This document shows, in pieces, positions 44,474 through 53,619 of a stretch of 64,000 nt of DNA. The position numbers and the translations under genes were made by a program. Positions within the stretch are counted from its first letter, which is position 1. The number at the start of each line of letters is the position of its first letter. The stretch comes from UBA1660 sp964462035 (lineage in GTDB: Bacteria; Myxococcota_A; Polyangia; Polyangiales; Houyiibacteriaceae), in NCBI GenBank assembly GCA_964462035.1, contig CAYXAP010000008.1, positions 1 to 64,000 of the forward strand, given 5' to 3'. The notes beneath the pieces are model-generated. The model did not search any database, was not told where the DNA came from, and saw only the letters and a list, made by a program, of their open reading frames with translations.

Positions 44474-45460
44474 ATGAAGTGGTCGCTGATCGGGTTGGTC
44501 GGAGTGATGGCGTGCGGGAGCTCGTCCACGACGCCGGTGGAAGAGGTCACCTTCGGTGACGACGAGGTGGTGGAGGGGCAGACCGACGAACAGAAGGTCC
44601 GGGCGCTCTTCGACCAGGAGATCGCGGCCATGCGCGCCGCGGACGCGGACGCGGCGCTCGCGTCACACGCGCTCGGCCCGGACAGCTTCATGCTGGGCCC
44701 CGTCGCGGCCGCGGTGTTGGTCGGTGGTGACGCGGTCGAGGCCACGGTGCGCCAGGTGATGGCCAGTTGGCAGCCCATGGAGATCTCCGTGACCGAGCAC
44801 GCCCTGGCGGTCGTCGGAGACGCGGCCTACAGCGGCCACGAGGTCACGTACGAACCGCCGGGCTCGCCATCGATCACGTATCACGCGGTCCAGCTCTACC
44901 GTTCGACGCCCGCAGGCTGGCGTGTGGTCGCCACGTCGTGGACCGTGGCCCTCCCGGAGGAACGTTGGCTCCCGCTCGCTCAGGCGAACGCGATGCCCGA
45001 GTCCGCGCCCGTGGCGGCTCGGATCGACCCTGGGTGCGAGACGGCCGCCGCCGACGTCGAGGGACTGCGGAACGATCAGCTTCCGCCCACCGAGCGGGTG
45101 GTGGGGAGCTTCACCCTCGGCACCGATCCTGGCGAGGCCAAGCCGTTCAGCCAAGAGGAGTACGACGGCATCGCCGGTGCGATCGAGAGCGGAGTGATCA
45201 CCAGCGCCCCCGGCGCCGGCGGGGTCCACGCGCAGCGTGTCGGCGACCTCTGCTTCGTCGTCGCCGCCGTGAACCGAACCGCGCATCTCCCGGACCAGGA
45301 GCTCAACCTCCGCATGCGCGCGGTCTCGGTATTCGACACGCGCTCGGGCACCCATCGGCTCGGCTCCTTCAGCCTCGTGCTGCCCGACGGCCCACCGGAG
45401 CCAGCCGAGGGAGCGCCCGCGAGCGACGAGGCGGCGCCGGCCGAGCCCGCCGCCGGCTGA
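44474..45460 (+). CDS. SnoaL-like (DUF4440-type) lipoprotein
   Basis: A 328-aa predicted lipoprotein: lipobox VMAC (Cys at 14), acidic linker, and an NTF2/SnoaL-like domain (about 40-160; ALFDQEIAAMRAADADAALA, AYSGHEVTYEPPG, GWRVVATSWTVALP). The C-terminal domain (about 170-305) is strand-rich, has two Cys (CETAAAD and LCFVV) and no recognised family, followed by a low-complexity Ala/Pro/Glu tail. The start Met at 44474 follows a purine-rich GGTGGAG. A second lipoprotein gene follows on the same strand 98 bases downstream. It resembles the 12503-13072 lipoprotein only in its first domain. Confidence 0.75.
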   Translation: MKWSLIGLVGVMACGSSSTTPVEEVTFGDDEVVEGQTDEQKVRALFDQEIAAMRAADADAALASHALGPDSFMLGPVAAAVLVGGDAVEATVRQVMASWQPMEISVTEHALAVVGDAAYSGHEVTYEPPGSPSITYHAVQLYRSTPAGWRVVATSWTVALPEERWLPLAQANAMPESAPVAARIDPGCETAAADVEGLRNDQLPPTERVVGSFTLGTDPGEAKPFSQEEYDGIAGAIESGVITSAPGAGGVHAQRVGDLCFVVAAVNRTAHLPDQELNLRMRAVSVFDTRSGTHRLGSFSLVLPDGPPEPAEGAPASDEAAPAEPAAG

Positions 45461-45558
45461 GCTCGTCGCGCTCATAGCCTGCACCTATGGCAGGAATGTT
45501 CAGGATGACTTGGTTCTATTCGCGAGCCGCCGTCACCGTGTCCAGAGGAGGATTCTTC

Positions 45559-45951
45559 ATGGACGACGCGAAGAGAGCACGACGGAGGGCGCTGCGTGCG
45601 GCGCGCGTAGCGACGCTGGGCCTGGCGCTGGCGGGGGGCTGCTACGCCCAACATGGGAGCGAGCCACCGGAGCCGGTGGCGGACGCCGCGGCGATGGATC
45701 TGGCCACGGCATCGGATCTGGGGACCGACCTGGGGACCGACCTCGGCGCCGATCTGGGGAGCGACCTCGGAACCGACATGTTCGCGGCCGACGCCGGCGC
45801 CGCCTGTGCCAGGGACGAGAGCTGGGCCGAGTGTTGCGACCGGGTCGACTGGGCCTGTGATGGGGCGAACACCTGGGGCTGCTGCGCGTGGGGGCCCTAC
45901 GTGCCTCCCGGCGATGGCGCCCTCCCCCCGAGTCGAGAGCGGATCGGATGA
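45559..45951 (+). CDS. Small Cys-rich lipoprotein with Asp/Leu/Gly repeats
   Basis: A 130-aa predicted lipoprotein: basic N-terminus, helix, lipobox LAGGC (Cys at 28), then a linker of repeated 'DLGTDLG' units (about 50-75). A C-terminal segment has six Cys (ESWAECCDRVDWACDG, WGCCAWGP). ATG at 45559 follows AGAGGAGG, a strong ribosome binding site. The stop overlaps the start of the ferritin-like gene by four bases (ATGA), so the two are translationally coupled. This pairing suggests a shared metal or redox role, though the lipoprotein has no known family. Confidence 0.75.
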   Translation: MDDAKRARRRALRAARVATLGLALAGGCYAQHGSEPPEPVADAAAMDLATASDLGTDLGTDLGADLGSDLGTDMFAADAGAACARDESWAECCDRVDWACDGANTWGCCAWGPYVPPGDGALPPSRERIG

Positions 45952-46820
45952 CCTTCGACACCACACGCCTCGACTTCGAGCTCGGTCAGAGCCCGCTGCG
46001 CGCCGAGCACGAACGGCTGCTCCGCACCGCGCTGCGACGCGGGCCGACGCCGGAGGACATGGACCCGACCATCGCGGTGGAGAGCTACGAGCCGCAGGCG
46101 CTCGAGGCCGCACGCCACATCTGGCGGCAGCGGATGGTCAACGAGCATCACTCGGCGACGGTCTTCTCCGCGATGCTGCCGCAGATGGTCGCGTGTGGCG
46201 CGGCGCTCCCCTTCAAGACCGCGCTGATGCGAATGGCAATGGACGAGCTCCGCCACGGCGCACTCTGCGCGCGAGTGGTGCAGTCGCTCGGCGGCGAGCC
46301 CAGCGTGCAGGTCTCGCTCCAGACCGCGCCGCTCCCCGACCACCCGGGCTGCACACCGCTCGAGATCGCGCTCCGCAACGCGATGTTCGTCGGGTGCCTC
46401 GCCGAGACCGTCGCAGTCGCCTTCACCGCCGAAGAGCGTGAACGGACCCAGGAACCCTTCGTGAAGGCCGTGATCACCCAGATCAGCGCCGACGAGTCGC
46501 TCCACGCGCGCTTTGGCTGGGCGTTCGCCCGCGAAGCCGCGCCCCACTTGGACGCGGATGCGATGCGACGCACCAACGGCTGGCTCCGGACGGCGTTTCG
46601 CTATCTGGAGCGCGAGGAGATGCGCGAGGTACCGGACGTGCGACCACCGAGCGACGCGCTCCGCGACGAAGGTCTTCGGCTCGGCGTCTGCGAGAACCCG
46701 GCGACCCGTGAGCTCTTCTACGAGACGGTCCATGAGGCCATCCTGCCCGGGCTCGACGCTCTCGGCTTCGACGCTCACCGCGCCTGGCGCGAGCGCCGCG
46801 AGAGCGCGGCAGCGGCCTGA
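45948..46820 (+). CDS. Ferritin-like (diiron-type) protein
   Basis: A 290-aa four-helix-bundle protein. Diiron-type ligands appear in two pairs: NEHHSATVFSAML with MDELRHGALC (about 60-110), and VGCLAETVAVAF with ADESLHARFGWAF (about 145-195). The spacing fits a ferritin-like domain; oxidase, oxygenase or storage roles are all possible. The signal is cytoplasmic while the coupled upstream gene encodes a lipoprotein. ATG at 45948 overlaps the previous stop. The following SpoIIAA-like gene converges from the other strand with a 15-base gap. Confidence 0.75.
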   Translation: MTFDTTRLDFELGQSPLRAEHERLLRTALRRGPTPEDMDPTIAVESYEPQALEAARHIWRQRMVNEHHSATVFSAMLPQMVACGAALPFKTALMRMAMDELRHGALCARVVQSLGGEPSVQVSLQTAPLPDHPGCTPLEIALRNAMFVGCLAETVAVAFTAEERERTQEPFVKAVITQISADESLHARFGWAFAREAAPHLDADAMRRTNGWLRTAFRYLEREEMREVPDVRPPSDALRDEGLRLGVCENPATRELFYETVHEAILPGLDALGFDAHRAWRERRESAAAA

Positions 46821-46835
46821 GCGACACGCTCCGAA

Positions 46836-47216
46836 TCACAGCTTCGAGCGGGCCCAGGCCTCCGCCTCGCCGAGTGAGGCGAAGGTCTGGTGCGCCTTCG
46901 CCGGCCGAGCGAAGACTCGACTGAACGCGACCGCCCTCCGCACGCCCCGGTCGGGGCTGACGAACGCCTCGGCGGCGTACCGACCGCGGAGCAAGGGCCG
47001 CAGTCCGGCGACCACCCGGCGCATGGCGCCGAGGTGCGCACGGCCGAGCGACCGATAGTCGAGCGACGACGCATCGACCACCGTCGCCACCGGTCCGTCG
47101 AGCGTACCGAGCAACGAGCGCATGCGCTCGAAGTGGGCTTCGAGCTCGGTCGCCGCAATCGCGCCGTCGAGGGTCACGCGGACCAGCGCGCCGTCGTTCT
47201 CCTCGCGGATGGGCAC
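46836..47216 (-). CDS. SpoIIAA/STAS-like protein, paralogue 3
   Basis: A 126-aa protein with the same strand-helix pattern as 10621-11034 and 14155-14577 but little sequence identity: early strand LVRVTLDGAIAATELEAHF, a central strand VATVVDASSLDYRSL and a C-terminal EAEAWARSKL helix like the others. The start ATG at 47216 is just 22 bases from the divergent start of hrpB, so the promoters must overlap or lie in the coding regions. Function unknown; SpoIIAA-like proteins can bind small or lipid ligands or act in signalling by analogy with STAS domains. Confidence 0.65.
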   Translation of the reverse strand: MPIREENDGALVRVTLDGAIAATELEAHFERMRSLLGTLDGPVATVVDASSLDYRSLGRAHLGAMRRVVAGLRPLLRGRYAAEAFVSPDRGVRRAVAFSRVFARPAKAHQTFASLGEAEAWARSKL

Positions 47217-47238
47217 CCACGTAGCGTATCAAGACCCC

Positions 47239-49755
47239 GTGGCCCCCACCCTCCCGATCGACGCCCACCTGCCAGCGATCCGTCGCGCCATCGAGGCGCG
47301 CGGGGCTGCCGTGATCGTCGCGGAGCCGGGTGCCGGAAAGACCACGCGAGTGCCTCCGCTCCTGCTCGAGGCGACCGAGGGCGAAGTGCTGGTGTTGGAG
47401 CCTCGGCGGATGGCCGCGCGGCTCGCGGCACGACGAGTGGCGAGCGAACGCGGAGCGAAGGTCGGCGACGAGGTCGGCTACCGGGTCCGCTTCGACAGCA
47501 AGACCTCGAAGGCGACCCGGCTGGTCTTCCTGACCGAAGGCATCTTCATCCGGCGATTGGTCTCGGATCCGGAGCTGAAGGGCGTCGGCGCGGTGATCTT
47601 CGACGAGGTTCACGAGCGGCACCTGCACACGGATCTGGCCCTCGGGATGGTCCAGCGCCTGCGCGCGAGCCACCGCTCCGATCTGATCGCGGTGGCGATG
47701 AGCGCGACGCTCGACGCCGGCCCGCTCGCTACCTACCTCGATGCCGAGGCCTTCGACGTGGAAGGCCGACAGCACCCGGTCACCATCGAGCATGCGGGCG
47801 GGGAGACCAAGGAGCCGCTCGAGCGACGGGTGGCGAACGCGGTGGGTCGCCGGATCAAGGACGGTCTCGATGGGGACGTGCTCGTCTTCCTTCCCGGGGC
47901 TCGGGAGATCGGTCGCGCCCAGCGCAGCTGCCAGGAGCGCTGCACGAAGGCGGGAGTGGACGTAGCCATTCTTCACGGCAGCCTCGGCGTGGACGCGCAG
48001 GACCGCGTGGTTCGCCCCGCCGAGCGACCGCGCGTGATCCTCTCGACCAACGTCGCCGAAAGCTCGCTGACGCTGCCGCAGGTCACGACGGTGATCGACT
48101 CCGGGCTGGCGCGGGAGCCGGACTTCTCGCCCTTCACCGGATTGCCCAGCCTGACCGTGACCCGGGTGTCGCAGGCGTCGGCCGTCCAGCGCGCCGGTCG
48201 CGCCGGTCGCGTGCGCGCAGGCCAGTGCATTCGGCTCTTCACGGAGGCGGACTTCCGATCGCGACCGGAGCGAACGCCACCGGAGCTGCTGCGCGCCGAC
48301 CTCTCGGAGCTGGTGCTCTTCCTGCGAGCCAACGACGAGGACCCGCGCACGTTTCCATTCCTCGACCGGCCGCCCGCCGCCGCGCTGGACGCCGCCCACC
48401 AGCTGCTCCAGCGGCTCGGGGCGCTGGACGGTCAGCAGGCGACGGAGCGAGGCCAACGGATGTTGGCGCTACCGACGCATCCGCGACTCGGGCGGCTCAT
48501 CGCCGAGGGGCTCGAACGCGGAGTTGGAGCGCGGGCCTGTCTGCTCGCCGCGAGCCTGGCCGAGCGACCGCCGGGCCGGAGCGTCGAGCTGGACCCCTCC
48601 AGCGCGGACGCGCTCGCCTGGGTCGACGCCATCGAGCGCGCCGAGGACGAACGACTCCGCGACCGCGAGCTGCGCGCGCGTGGCTTCGACCCGGGCGCGC
48701 TGGCGCAACTCCGTCGCGCGACGCAGCAGCTTCAGAGAGCCGCTCGAGCGCCCCGCGACGCCCAGGCACCGCTCATCGACGAAGACGAAGACCTGCGCCT
48801 CTGTCTGTTGGCCGCGTTCCCCGATCGAGTGGCGGAGCGGCGGAGCGAGGGCAGCGAGGAGCTCCGCTTTCAGGACGGCGGCGGCGCGACCCTCGCGCCG
48901 AGTAGCGTGGTCCGGGAGGGGCGTCTGCTGGTCGCGGTGGACGCGACCGACGCCTCCGAGAAGGGCCGCGGCCGACGGGTGATCGTCCGTTCGGCGGCGG
49001 AGATCGAACCAGAACACCTCCTCGAGGTCGCACCCGAAGGGCTCGACGAGATCGAAGAGCACGTCTTCGACGAGAGCACGGGCACGGTCATCCGGCGCCG
49101 CGCGCTCGCCTACGGCGCCATCGTGCTCGACGAGAGCGTGAGTCACGAGGTCGAAGGGGAAGACGCGGCGCGGGCGCTCGCGGAGGCGGCGAAGGCGCGC
49201 GACCTGGCGAACTTCTTCGACCTCGACTCGCTCGAGGAGCTGAAGCAGCGGGTGCGATTCGCGAGCTCGTACGGGCTCGAGCTCCCGGCCGTCGACGACG
49301 CGATGATCGATCGTGCGCTGACCGATCTCTGCCTGGTCTCACGCTCCCTCGCGGACCTGCGGAAGGCGTCGCTGACCGACGCGCTCTGGAACCACCTGGG
49401 CCACGAGCATCGGGCGACGCTGGATCGAGTGGCGCCAGAGGCCGTCGCCCTCCCCGGCCGCAAGCGGGTGCCCGTCAGCTACGAAGCCGACCGCGATCCG
49501 TGGATCGCCTCACGGCTGCAGGACTTCTTCGGCATGAAGGACGGGCCGCGAGTGGCCGATGGGAAGGTCCCCCTGGTGCTCCACCTGCTCGCGCCGAATC
49601 GCCGGGCGGTGCAGGTCACGACCGACCTGAAGGGCTTCTGGGAGCGTGCGTACCAGGAGCAGCGGCGGGCGCTGATGCGGCGCTACTCGAAGCACAGCTG
49701 GCCGGAGGACCCGGCGAACGCCGAGCCACCGGTGCGACGCGGGCGACGGCGCTGA
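47239..49755 (+). CDS. hrpB: ATP-dependent DEAH-type helicase HrpB
   Basis: An 838-aa helicase. Motif I EPGAGKTT is at 29-36, LEPRRMAA at 53-60, motif II DEVH at 122-125 (so DEVH rather than DEAH), SAT at 155-157, and motif VI is SAVQRAGRAGRVRAG. The C-terminal HrpB-specific region is present with VPLVLHLLAPNRRAVQVTT and YSKHSWPEDP. E. coli HrpB has about 820 residues. Its cellular role in bacteria is poorly defined (RNA metabolism is likely). Start is GTG at 47239; the open frame upstream is antisense to the SpoIIAA-like gene. Confidence 0.9.
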   Translation: MAPTLPIDAHLPAIRRAIEARGAAVIVAEPGAGKTTRVPPLLLEATEGEVLVLEPRRMAARLAARRVASERGAKVGDEVGYRVRFDSKTSKATRLVFLTEGIFIRRLVSDPELKGVGAVIFDEVHERHLHTDLALGMVQRLRASHRSDLIAVAMSATLDAGPLATYLDAEAFDVEGRQHPVTIEHAGGETKEPLERRVANAVGRRIKDGLDGDVLVFLPGAREIGRAQRSCQERCTKAGVDVAILHGSLGVDAQDRVVRPAERPRVILSTNVAESSLTLPQVTTVIDSGLAREPDFSPFTGLPSLTVTRVSQASAVQRAGRAGRVRAGQCIRLFTEADFRSRPERTPPELLRADLSELVLFLRANDEDPRTFPFLDRPPAAALDAAHQLLQRLGALDGQQATERGQRMLALPTHPRLGRLIAEGLERGVGARACLLAASLAERPPGRSVELDPSSADALAWVDAIERAEDERLRDRELRARGFDPGALAQLRRATQQLQRAARAPRDAQAPLIDEDEDLRLCLLAAFPDRVAERRSEGSEELRFQDGGGATLAPSSVVREGRLLVAVDATDASEKGRGRRVIVRSAAEIEPEHLLEVAPEGLDEIEEHVFDESTGTVIRRRALAYGAIVLDESVSHEVEGEDAARALAEAAKARDLANFFDLDSLEELKQRVRFASSYGLELPAVDDAMIDRALTDLCLVSRSLADLRKASLTDALWNHLGHEHRATLDRVAPEAVALPGRKRVPVSYEADRDPWIASRLQDFFGMKDGPRVADGKVPLVLHLLAPNRRAVQVTTDLKGFWERAYQEQRRALMRRYSKHSWPEDPANAEPPVRRGRRR

Positions 49756-49799
49756 CGTCGATCGGGCACGGGCACGGGGCTGATCGAACTGGCGTTCGA

Positions 49800-51140
49800 T
49801 CAGCGGACGAAGAACGCGATGAGGATCAGCGCCGTGATGGCGTAGCGGACTCGGTCGAAGGTCTTCAGGTGATTCTTCTTGGTCCAGTTCCACGCCCACG
49901 CGAGCGCGGCCATCAGGACGAAGAAGACCGAGACCACGCCGATGGAGCCGAGCAGGTCGAGGTCGCGATGCACCCAGCGGCGCACGCCCGGAAGGAAACC
50001 GACGCCGTAGATCAGGAAGAGGTGGGCCACGTAGATGACCAGCGTCTGCTGGCCGACCACCTGGATGAAGCGGATGACCTTGCCGTTCTTCGGGCTCTCG
50101 CCCGGGCTCGACTCGCGCGGCGCACGCTTCTCGGCGCGACGACGGCGCGCGCGGGCGATGCCGACGTCGATGGCGCAGAGGATGGCCAAGACGATGAAGA
50201 TCCAGCCGGCGCGGATCAGGAAGAACCAGGGACTGGTCTTCCAGAAGTTGTGCTCCGGGAAGGGATCGACGCCGCCATCGCGGAGGGCGATGCCCGCGCC
50301 GAGCGCGAGCAGACCGATGGCCGCGATGGGAAACGCGAGCTCCTTGAGGTTCGGCGCGACTTTGCCACGCCGACGCTCCACGAAGCTGGCGGTGAGCACG
50401 CCGCAGAGGATGAATCCGCACCAGGGCACGATCGGGAAGATGCTCGTGGTGTGGTCGTTGACCCACGCGCCGATCGGGATCGGCAGTGCGCTGATGTCCA
50501 TGTTCCACACCCAGGGCGCCGACCCGACGCCCAGGACGAGCAGGATGCCGATGACCGCGAGGTAGGGCCCCTTGGTCCGCAGCGCGAGGACGAGCGCCTC
50601 GCAGACCGCGAGCACCAGTCCGATGTGCTGGAGCGCGTCGATCCGGGTGAGCGCGGAGAGGCGTTCCGCGCTCAGGCCCAGCACCCAGCTGAGGCTGATC
50701 ACCGGCAGGTGGATGAGGTAGCCCAGCCCGATGAGGATCGCGTAGCGCTCGAAGCGCTTGAGCACCGGCTTGCCGAGGGTGCTGTGTTCCTTCCAGCGAC
50801 CGAGGGTCGTGATGCCGAAGGCGAGCCCGCTCGAGAAGAGGAAGATCGGCGCCGTGAACCCATGGACGTACTTGTGCCAGCCGTACCACCCCTGGTTGCG
50901 GACGACGTCGGAGAGCACCTCATAGAAGACGTGCCCCTGGACCATCAGGACCACCGCCAGGAAGCGGAAGAGGTCCAGCGCCAACCAGCGAGCGACCTTC
51001 ACCTTCGCCGGTGCCTGTGCCTGTGCGGCCTGGTCGGCGGCACCCACCACACGTTCGCCGCTGACGTTCGCCGGCTCGGCGCCCCGCAGATCGCTGGGGG
51101 TATGGGGCAAGGCACTGCTCACGGTTCTGAGCCCGCTCAT
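49800..51140 (-). CDS. Membrane acyltransferase, DUF1624/HGSNAT-like
   Basis: A 446-aa multi-spanning membrane protein with about ten helices. A soluble N-terminus of about 50 residues precedes the first helix (LALDLFRFLAVVLMVQGHVF), which carries the LDLFR motif and His of the heparan-alpha-glucosaminide N-acetyltransferase/OpgC-like group. Such proteins move acyl groups across membranes onto sugars. ATG at 51140 is chosen because a terminator hairpin lies at 51171-51201, inside the extension to an upstream ATG at 51203. No sugar-synthesis genes are adjacent, so the acceptor is unknown. Confidence 0.78.
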   Translation of the reverse strand: MSGLRTVSSALPHTPSDLRGAEPANVSGERVVGAADQAAQAQAPAKVKVARWLALDLFRFLAVVLMVQGHVFYEVLSDVVRNQGWYGWHKYVHGFTAPIFLFSSGLAFGITTLGRWKEHSTLGKPVLKRFERYAILIGLGYLIHLPVISLSWVLGLSAERLSALTRIDALQHIGLVLAVCEALVLALRTKGPYLAVIGILLVLGVGSAPWVWNMDISALPIPIGAWVNDHTTSIFPIVPWCGFILCGVLTASFVERRRGKVAPNLKELAFPIAAIGLLALGAGIALRDGGVDPFPEHNFWKTSPWFFLIRAGWIFIVLAILCAIDVGIARARRRRAEKRAPRESSPGESPKNGKVIRFIQVVGQQTLVIYVAHLFLIYGVGFLPGVRRWVHRDLDLLGSIGVVSVFFVLMAALAWAWNWTKKNHLKTFDRVRYAITALILIAFFVR

Positions 51141-51170
51141 GGAGCGAAATCGGGACCAAATCAAGGCAAA

Positions 51171-51201
51171 GGCCCCCTCCACGCTCACGCGGAAGGGGGC
51201 C
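51171..51201 (-). terminator. Rho-independent terminator after the delta-60 repeat gene
   Basis: On the minus strand, an 8-bp stem (AGGGGGCC pairing with GGCCCCCT, extended by GG/CC after one mismatch) with a loop of about 10 bases is followed by TTTGCCTTGATTT. It lies 36 bases beyond the stop at 51237. It should end transcription before the acyltransferase gene. Confidence 0.75.
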
Positions 51202-51236
51202 AAGCCTCCGGAATCATTGAATTGCGATCCCAGCTC

Positions 51237-53543
51237 TCAGTCGAACTCGAAGCTCGCCAGGCCCACCGCGGGGATCGGCCCAGCGCGGGTGAAGGTCCCG
51301 CCGACCCAGAGCGCGCTCGGCGTGGCGACCATCGCTTCCGAGATGTCCGTGAGCTCGCCGAAAGGGGCCCAGGAGCCGTCACGGAAGACGGCGAGTCGGG
51401 TGTCCTCGGCGCCGGCGGCGGTGGGGAGATTGTGCCCGGTGGCGAAGAGCGCGTCGCCCACGACCGCGAGGTCATTGACGTAGGTGGGGCTGAACGAGAA
51501 GGGGCTGAAGAATCCGTCGCCGACCGACTCCCACGCGGTGCCCGTCCACGTGGCGATACCCGCACCGTCGGCGTCGGGCAGGCTCGAGAAGGTGCCTCCG
51601 GCGACGAGCTGCCCCTCGAAGAACGCCAGGGATCGCACCCCGCGGCCAATATCGGCGGGGAGCCCTTCGCCGAAGGCCGACCACTCCGTGCCATCCCATC
51701 CGGCGATGTTGACCACCGCCACAGCACCCGCCTGATCGAAGTCGCCGCCCACGACGATGGTGCCGTCGGCGAGCTCGAGGAGCGCGCGCACCGGACCGTC
51801 CACGCCGCCCGCAGGGACGGCCCAGTCGGTTCCGTCCCAGACGGCGATGTGCTCGGCTGCGGTGCCACCCCCGACCTCGGTGAAGTCGCCGCCGACCCAG
51901 AGTCGTCCGTCGCTGGCCACGAGCAACGCCGCGACCGCGCCGTCGACGCCTCCGCCGACCATCGGCCAGGTGGGCCCACCCTCATAGCGAACGAGGTTGC
52001 CGTCGACGAGGTCGCCGCCGGCGTACACCGTACCGTCCTCGGCGACCGCGAGCGCGCGGACGACACCCACCGGGCCGGCGCCCAGCGGCTCTGGACCCGC
52101 CGGGGTCACGCGGACGACGTTCCGGGCCGCCACGCCACCGACGTATTGGAACTCGCCGCCTGCGTACATCTCGCAGGGGCCGCGTGCGGCGAGGGCATCG
52201 ACGAAGCCGCCGACACCCGCCGCAGCGCCCGCCGGCTTCTCCAGCGTCGACCACTCGAAGGTCTCGTCCCAAATGGCGACGTGGCTGGCGAGCATGCTGC
52301 CCACGCGGGTGAAGCGCCCGCCGATGACGAGCTGCCCACCCGAGGTCGTGGCGCCATCGAAGACGTTGTTCGTCTCGATGCCGAAGCCGACCTCCGCGTA
52401 GGCGCCGCCGATGTTGCCCCAGGCCCCGGACTCGAATCGCGACACGCTGTTGACCTCGGTCGCGCCACTCGCGCGGAACGACCCCGCGGCGTAGACGATG
52501 TCGCCGACGACCTGGATGACGTCGACGTAGCCCGGACCGATCGAGCCGACGAAACCCTGGCCCATGAGGCCCCACTCGGTCCCGTCCCAGCGGGCAATCG
52601 AGCCGCCATCCTCGCTGTCGCGAGGGTCGAGGTCGAAGTGGCCACCAGCCAGCAGCGCGCCGCCGGAATCCCTGGCGAGCACGCGAACCTCGTAACCCGG
52701 GGTCGGTAGGCTGCGAGCGCTCCAGCTCGTGCGGTCATGGCACGCGACGGACGTTGCCTCGGTCGCGCCGACGTTCGAGAAGCGACCACCGATGCAGATG
52801 CCGTCGGCCTCGGCCAGGATGGCGAGCACCTGTCCGTCGGGGCTCACCCCGCCGATGGAGCGCCAGGTCCCGCCGACGAACGCCGCGAGGTTGGAGACGG
52901 CCTCACCGTCGATGGCGTCGAACGAGCCGCCGACGAAGAGCGTCCCGTCGGGCGCGAAGGCCAGCGCGTTCAGGAAACCGGGCGACTCGTGCTCGAGCGA
53001 CCAGGCGCTACCGTCCCAGCGGTGAATGGCGTGGTCGCCGGCGTCCCGCACGATGGCCCACAGGTCTCCGCTGGACGGATGGAGCTCGAGCTCGACGACG
53101 TCGCCGGCCAGACCATCGCCCAGGGCGGTGAAGCCGACCCCGTCTTCCCAGGCCACCACGTTCTGGGCCGGGATGTCGTTGCCGTGGGAGAAGTGACCAC
53201 CGACGTACACCACGTCGTCATCGTCGACCGCGACCGCCAGCACGTCCGTCGGCGCGGTACCGCCCGCTCCCGGAATGTAGAAGCGGCGGTCCCACTCACC
53301 TGCGGTCGGATCCGCCGGCGCGGGAGCCGGACCGATCGGACAGGGCGGCCCCATGTCGGGCGGCGGCCCGAGGTCTGGCGTGCCGGCGTCCATGGCGGCG
53401 TCCGGTACATCGGGACCGAGGTCGGCCATCGTCATGTCGGCCGGGGGCGGACCTCCGTCCTCGTCGGTGAGGACCGGCCGCTCGTCGCCGCAAGCGACGA
53501 GGGCGAGGGAGGCCAAGCAGGAAAGGGTGAGCGCGCGTGTCAT
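51237..53543 (-). CDS. Lipoprotein with delta-60-type beta repeats
   Basis: A 768-aa predicted lipoprotein: lipobox LVAC (Cys at 18), a linker with MADLGPDVPDAAMDA and DLGPPPDMGPP, then 12 to 14 repeats of about 50 residues. Each repeat has a strand like VLAIAVAEDGTVYAGG(D/N)F and a GW(D/N)GT-W pattern such as AWEDGVGFTALGDGL and WDGTEWSAFGEGL. These match the delta-60 repeat type found in myxobacteria, probably forming a beta propeller or solenoid. The start at 53543 gives the signal. No catalytic residues stand out. The gene is followed by a clear terminator, and upstream is the exported protein of module 2, only 76 bases away. Confidence 0.78.
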   Translation of the reverse strand: MTRALTLSCLASLALVACGDERPVLTDEDGGPPPADMTMADLGPDVPDAAMDAGTPDLGPPPDMGPPCPIGPAPAPADPTAGEWDRRFYIPGAGGTAPTDVLAVAVDDDDVVYVGGHFSHGNDIPAQNVVAWEDGVGFTALGDGLAGDVVELELHPSSGDLWAIVRDAGDHAIHRWDGSAWSLEHESPGFLNALAFAPDGTLFVGGSFDAIDGEAVSNLAAFVGGTWRSIGGVSPDGQVLAILAEADGICIGGRFSNVGATEATSVACHDRTSWSARSLPTPGYEVRVLARDSGGALLAGGHFDLDPRDSEDGGSIARWDGTEWGLMGQGFVGSIGPGYVDVIQVVGDIVYAAGSFRASGATEVNSVSRFESGAWGNIGGAYAEVGFGIETNNVFDGATTSGGQLVIGGRFTRVGSMLASHVAIWDETFEWSTLEKPAGAAAGVGGFVDALAARGPCEMYAGGEFQYVGGVAARNVVRVTPAGPEPLGAGPVGVVRALAVAEDGTVYAGGDLVDGNLVRYEGGPTWPMVGGGVDGAVAALLVASDGRLWVGGDFTEVGGGTAAEHIAVWDGTDWAVPAGGVDGPVRALLELADGTIVVGGDFDQAGAVAVVNIAGWDGTEWSAFGEGLPADIGRGVRSLAFFEGQLVAGGTFSSLPDADGAGIATWTGTAWESVGDGFFSPFSFSPTYVNDLAVVGDALFATGHNLPTAAGAEDTRLAVFRDGSWAPFGELTDISEAMVATPSALWVGGTFTRAGPIPAVGLASFEFD

Positions 53544-53619
53544 CGTTCTTCGCTTCTCGAGGGTGAGGGGTTCACCGCTGCGGTGCCCACGAACGCGCTC
53601 GACCGGCTCAGGAATCTCC

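Noticed and set aside
49500..52709. Plus-strand open frame of 1069 codons
   Set aside because: Antisense to the acyltransferase and delta-60 genes and across a terminator; the composition is typical of a shadow frame in a GC-rich genome.
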